Shown in pieces: positions 61,291 through 64,000 of a DNA stretch of 64,000 nucleotides. The notes under the pieces were generated by a model. The model ran no database searches, was not told where the DNA came from, and saw nothing but the letters and a program-made list of their open reading frames with translations. A program made the position numbers and the translations under genes. The stretch's first letter is position 1. The number at the start of each line of letters is the position of its first letter. Origin of the DNA: Massilia sp. YIM B02443 (GTDB taxonomy: Bacteria > Pseudomonadota > Gammaproteobacteria > Burkholderiales > Burkholderiaceae_D); NCBI RefSeq assembly GCF_030411955.1, contig NZ_JASNRA010000013.1, positions 1-64,000 of the forward strand, read 5' to 3'.

Positions 61291-61833
61291 TCACGCGCGC
61301 GCCGGCAGCGCCCACAACTCGACGTCGCGCGCTTCATCGCCGACGCGCCAGCGCGCATGCATCAGGCCTTCGCGTCGAAAACCCAGCCGCAGCAACAGCG
61401 CTTGCGACGCGCCGTTGCGCGGATCGACTTCGGCCTCGATGCGCTGCAAGCCGAGCACCTCGATGCCGTACGCAAGCAGCGCGCCCAGCGCTTCGCGCGC
61501 CAGCCCCTGCCCCCAGTACGCTGGCGCCAGCAGGTAGCCGAGCGTGGCGCGCCGGTGCTGGGCCACGACGTCGAACAGCGCGCAGCTGCCGATCAGCCCT
61601 TCTCCCGAACACGGCGCGATCGCCAGGTGCAGCGCGCGGCCGGCCAGCAGGTCGTCGCGTGCTTCCCGGATCGCCGCATGCGCCTGCGCGATGTCCGTCC
61701 ACGGACCATGGCTCCAGTGACGCATCACCTGCGCGTCGCCATACAGCGCCAGCAGCGCCGGCGCGTCGTCATCGGCCAGCATGCGCAGCTGCAGCCGTCC
61801 GGTCGTCAGGAAATCGAAGTCGAAAGCGTTCAT
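61291..61833 (-). CDS. GNAT acetyltransferase, RimJ/RimL type
   Basis: 180 aa from ATG 61833; a TTG seven codons earlier is possible. Acetyl-CoA site YWGQGLAREALGALL and the block VDPRNGASQALLLRLGFRREG match RimJ/RimL-like GNATs that acetylate protein N-termini or small amines. It lies upstream of the RLAN ligase (gap 131 nt) on the same strand. Confidence 0.88.
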   Translation of the reverse strand: MNAFDFDFLTTGRLQLRMLADDDAPALLALYGDAQVMRHWSHGPWTDIAQAHAAIREARDDLLAGRALHLAIAPCSGEGLIGSCALFDVVAQHRRATLGYLLAPAYWGQGLAREALGALLAYGIEVLGLQRIEAEVDPRNGASQALLLRLGFRREGLMHARWRVGDEARDVELWALPARA

Positions 61834-61994
61834 CGCGCAGCCGGGTAGTGACAAGGGCGCGCAGCTTACCCCGCCGGCGCGCGCCGCGGCAGGCCGTTTT
61901 TACACGGCGTTGACTGGCGGGGCGCCGTCTTTTTCGCTCTTTTTACCCGCCGCTTGCTACGCTTGGACGCATCGTATCTGCCTGGAGAACCCGC

Positions 61995-62699
61995 ATGATC
62001 ATCGCCATCGTCAACCAGCACGCCAACCTCGAACGCACCGTGGTGGCGCGCAACCTGGCCGTGCTGCGCGCGCGCAGCGGCCGCCGCGTGTGCCTGATGA
62101 ACACCGACGGCGCCCATGCCCGTAGCGGCGGCGATTGGGGCAATGACCGCACCGCGGCCGGCCTGCGGCCCTGGATCGACACGCGCCAGGTCGGCAGCCG
62201 CGCGGTCAAGGCGCGCTTGAGCGCCCTGCGCCCGCTGTTCAACGACATCCTGATCGATGCGGGAACGCGCGACAGCGAGGAAGGCCGCTGCGTGCTGGCC
62301 TCGGCGCGGCTGGTCCTGGTGCCGGTGCGCGGCGACGCCATCGACCTTGATTGCCAGTACCGCCTGCTGCACCGCCTCAACGCCGCGCGCGCCTTCAATC
62401 GCGCCATGCGCGTGCTGTTCGTGGCCGTCACCGATGGCGCCGGCCCGACGTCCGACGAACGCGCGGCGGTGCTGGCGCACGTGGCGCGGGTGCACGACGC
62501 GGGCCTGGCCGCCACCGTCCTGCACGCCCCCTGCGCCCTCGACCACGGTCCCGGGCGCTGCGTGTGCGACGCCGAGACCTGCGATCCGCACGCCGCCGCC
62601 GAAATGCACGCGCTGTACGACGAAGTGTATGCGCCGGCGCCGCAGCTGGCCTTCGTCCCAGAGGTGCAGATGGGCGCGGCGCACGCGCTGTATCGCTGA
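61995..62699 (+). CDS. ParA/MinD-like protein lacking the P-loop lysines
   Basis: 234 aa. The whole chain follows the ParA fold (DILIDAGT for the Walker B strand, VLVPVRGDAIDLD), but the deviant Walker A is NQHANLERTV, where NxKGGxGKTT is expected: both lysines and all glycines are gone. Nucleotide binding is therefore doubtful. A Cys-rich segment (APCALDHGPGRCVCDAETC) near the end might bind metal. Upstream of two small genes that probably form an operon with it. Function unknown. Confidence 0.8.
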   Translation: MIIAIVNQHANLERTVVARNLAVLRARSGRRVCLMNTDGAHARSGGDWGNDRTAAGLRPWIDTRQVGSRAVKARLSALRPLFNDILIDAGTRDSEEGRCVLASARLVLVPVRGDAIDLDCQYRLLHRLNAARAFNRAMRVLFVAVTDGAGPTSDERAAVLAHVARVHDAGLAATVLHAPCALDHGPGRCVCDAETCDPHAAAEMHALYDEVYAPAPQLAFVPEVQMGAAHALYR

Positions 62700-62790
62700 C
62701 AACCCCTTTACGGCGCCGGCCCCACTATTTGCTGTGTTTTTACAGGCGCCTGGCCAGACTGGCCCGGACGCTTCGACAAGGAGATTCATC

Positions 62791-63108
62791 ATGTGGCAAT
62801 CGACTTCCCGCTATCCCGCCCCACAACGCCAGGACACGCAGTCCGGCCGGCACGCCGCGCCCAGCATGGTCCGGCTGGAAGTGGACGCCGCTTCGGGCGA
62901 GCTGCTGCGTGCGGTGGTCATATGCGCCGGCGGCGACGCGGTGCGCTTCCTGCGCATCGACGCCTGCGCCCGCAGCGGTGCCGTGCGCGCCCTGCTGTGT
63001 GTGGAAGCGGACGCCGCGCCGGCGCTGCGCCGCGAAGTCCTGCGCCGCCTGCCGGGCTGCTCGTGGCAGCCGGCGCCGCATCGAGGAGAACAGCTGCATG
63101 CGTGCTGA
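62791..63108 (+). CDS. Hypothetical protein before the GNAT gene
   Basis: 105 aa. AAGGAGA lies 7 nt before the ATG. A beta-alpha-beta pattern (MVRLEVDAASGELLRAVVICAGG then RALLCVEADAAPALRREVLRRLPG) looks like an ACT-type ferredoxin-like fold. Its 3' end overlaps the next GNAT gene by 11 nt. Not recognised by name. Confidence 0.7.
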   Translation: MWQSTSRYPAPQRQDTQSGRHAAPSMVRLEVDAASGELLRAVVICAGGDAVRFLRIDACARSGAVRALLCVEADAAPALRREVLRRLPGCSWQPAPHRGEQLHAC

Positions 63109-63604
63109 CACGAACAGGCGCGCCGGCCGGGCTGCGCGCGCACCCGCGGCGGCCACGATCCGGCGCGCCACGCTGGCCGACGTGGCCGCGCTGGTCGAGA
63201 TCGAGAACGCCAGCTTCCCCGGCAACCGGCTCGACCGGCGGCGCTTTCGCTACCTGCTGGCGCATGCGCATGGCGTGATCCTGGTCGATGCCGTGAACGG
63301 CGCGACCGAACTGCGCGGCTACGTGCTGCTGCTGTTTCGCTCGAATTCGCCGGTGGCGCGCGTGTACTCGATCGCCACCGCCGCGCGCTACGTCAAGCAG
63401 GGCGTGGCGGCGCAACTGCTGCGCGCCGCCGAACGGCTGGCGCTGGACCACGGCTACACACGCCAGCACCTCGAGATCCGCGCCGACAATGCGGCCTCGC
63501 TGGCGCTGTTCGAAAGCCGCGGCTACCGCCGCTTCGGCCGCCACGCCGCCTACTACCACGACGGCATGGATGCGGTGCGCCTGGAAAAAGCACTGGAACG
63601 CTGA
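63098..63604 (+). CDS. GNAT acetyltransferase
   Basis: 168 aa. GAGGAGAA before the ATG at 63098. RimI-like core: VEIENASFPGNRLDRRRF, KQGVAAQLLRAAERLA (acetyl-CoA loop) and RADNAASLALFESRGYRRFG. Overlaps the preceding small gene by 11 nt, so cotranscribed with it and probably the ParA-like gene. Substrate unknown; pairing with an RLAN ligase nearby is suggestive. Confidence 0.88.
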   Translation: MRADTNRRAGRAARAPAAATIRRATLADVAALVEIENASFPGNRLDRRRFRYLLAHAHGVILVDAVNGATELRGYVLLLFRSNSPVARVYSIATAARYVKQGVAAQLLRAAERLALDHGYTRQHLEIRADNAASLALFESRGYRRFGRHAAYYHDGMDAVRLEKALER

Positions 63605-63649
63605 ACGCCGGCGCCCAAGGGGTGGCGCCGGCGCGGCGCATGGCCGGCC

Positions 63650-64000
63650 TTACTGCAAGCTGCAGGCGTCGCCATCGCATGGCGGGTCGTCCGCCACCTC
63701 ACGCTCTCGCGCCAGCAACTGTCCGATCAGCGCGCCTACCTGCAAATCCTCGGCGCGGCCGAACAGGCTGTGACGCAGCACGCCGTGCCGATCGAACAGC
63801 AGCAGGGTCGGCGTGCCGCGCAGGCCGTAGCGCGCCATGGTGCGCGGCACCGGTCCCGCCTCGCCCGGGCTGTCGATGCCGACCGGGAAGCCGATCCGGT
63901 ATTCGTGCACGAACGCTTCCAGCGCAGCGCGCTGCATCGCCGCGTGGTGCTCGAACACCGTGTGCAGGCCGAGCACCGCGACCTCGTCAGGCGCGAACAG
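63650..64000 (-). CDS. Redoxin/TlpA-like protein, N-terminus cut by window edge
   Basis: 116 aa visible, open to the window end. AVLGLHTVFEHH and the block YGLRGTPTLLLFDRHGVLRHSLFGRAEDLQVGALI with cis-Pro in GTPT is typical of TlpA/peroxiredoxin-like thiol-disulfide proteins. The active-site cysteines would lie in the missing N-terminal part, so the catalytic class is open. It ends with CDGDACSLQ. Confidence 0.8.
   Translation of the reverse strand: MFAPDEVAVLGLHTVFEHHAAMQRAALEAFVHEYRIGFPVGIDSPGEAGPVPRTMARYGLRGTPTLLLFDRHGVLRHSLFGRAEDLQVGALIGQLLAREREVADDPPCDGDACSLQ

Overview
The window is chromosomal DNA from a high-GC Gram-negative bacterium, most likely a betaproteobacterium of the Oxalobacteraceae (Massilia/Telluria type). 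This rests on the pstSCAB-phoU-phoB-phoR gene order, the style of the housekeeping genes (radA, alr, lplT, tsaB-rimI-udg), the abundance of c-di-GMP enzymes, and several family-level resemblances recalled from memory. No database search was possible. No IS element, prophage or CRISPR array is visible, and the window reads as core genome with a few accessory pieces.

Layout. 0.2-1.0 kb: a lone SAM methyltransferase. 1.0-7.7 kb: the complete phosphate regulon operon on the minus strand (pstS-pstC-pstA-pstB-phoU-phoB-phoR), with two tandem Pho boxes in front of pstS. 7.8-19.2 kb: small housekeeping units (a PilZ protein, DUF2867, radA, alr, lplT, a LysE exporter, the overlapping operon tsaB-rimI-udg-DUF1853, a thioredoxin-like protein) and a very acidic protein of unknown function. 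19.3-25.7 kb: a large PAS-GGDEF-EAL sensor, three small DUF proteins and an MltD-type lytic transglycosylase. 26.1-27.8 kb: an RhlE-type helicase behind a long leader, ended by a clear intrinsic terminator.

27.8-38.3 kb is the most interesting part. A selenosugar-synthase-like glycosyltransferase (senB) is translationally coupled to selenide water dikinase (selD/senC). Beyond a small unit of a membrane peptide plus DUF1906 lies a minus-strand operon egtD-egtB-yihY (hercynine and ergothioneine synthesis). Divergent from egtD, across one shared promoter region, is a five-gene PhnD-like ABC transporter operon resembling the family proposed to import selenium oxyanions. Together they suggest one locus for selenium uptake, activation and incorporation into selenoneine alongside ergothioneine. 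The expected dedicated selenoneine synthase (SenA) is not visible in the window.

38.4-46.7 kb: an HTH-like small protein, a lysine/alanine-rich histone-like protein, an AI-2E family transporter, a short Ppx/GppA protein, a GGDEF protein with a broken active site but an intact inhibitory site, a spermidine-synthase-like protein and a GGDEF-EAL sensor. 46.8-48.7 kb: a cluster of small proteins, one of them only 45 residues. 48.8-57.2 kb: secreted and envelope functions (alpha/beta hydrolase, ferredoxin, L,D-transpeptidase, M23 peptidase, M4 thermolysin-like protease, zinc alcohol dehydrogenase, YpfJ-type metallopeptidase). 57.4-64 kb: a methyltransferase, tRNA-Ser(CGA) with a downstream 3'-end remnant, a MarR regulator with a cysteine/histidine tail, an RLAN/RimK-type ATP-grasp ligase, two GNAT acetyltransferases, a ParA-like protein that has lost its P-loop, and a redoxin-like gene cut by the window edge.

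Genes are packed tightly. Many neighbours share ATGA overlaps, and two convergent pairs overlap at their 3' ends. At least two genes look leaderless.
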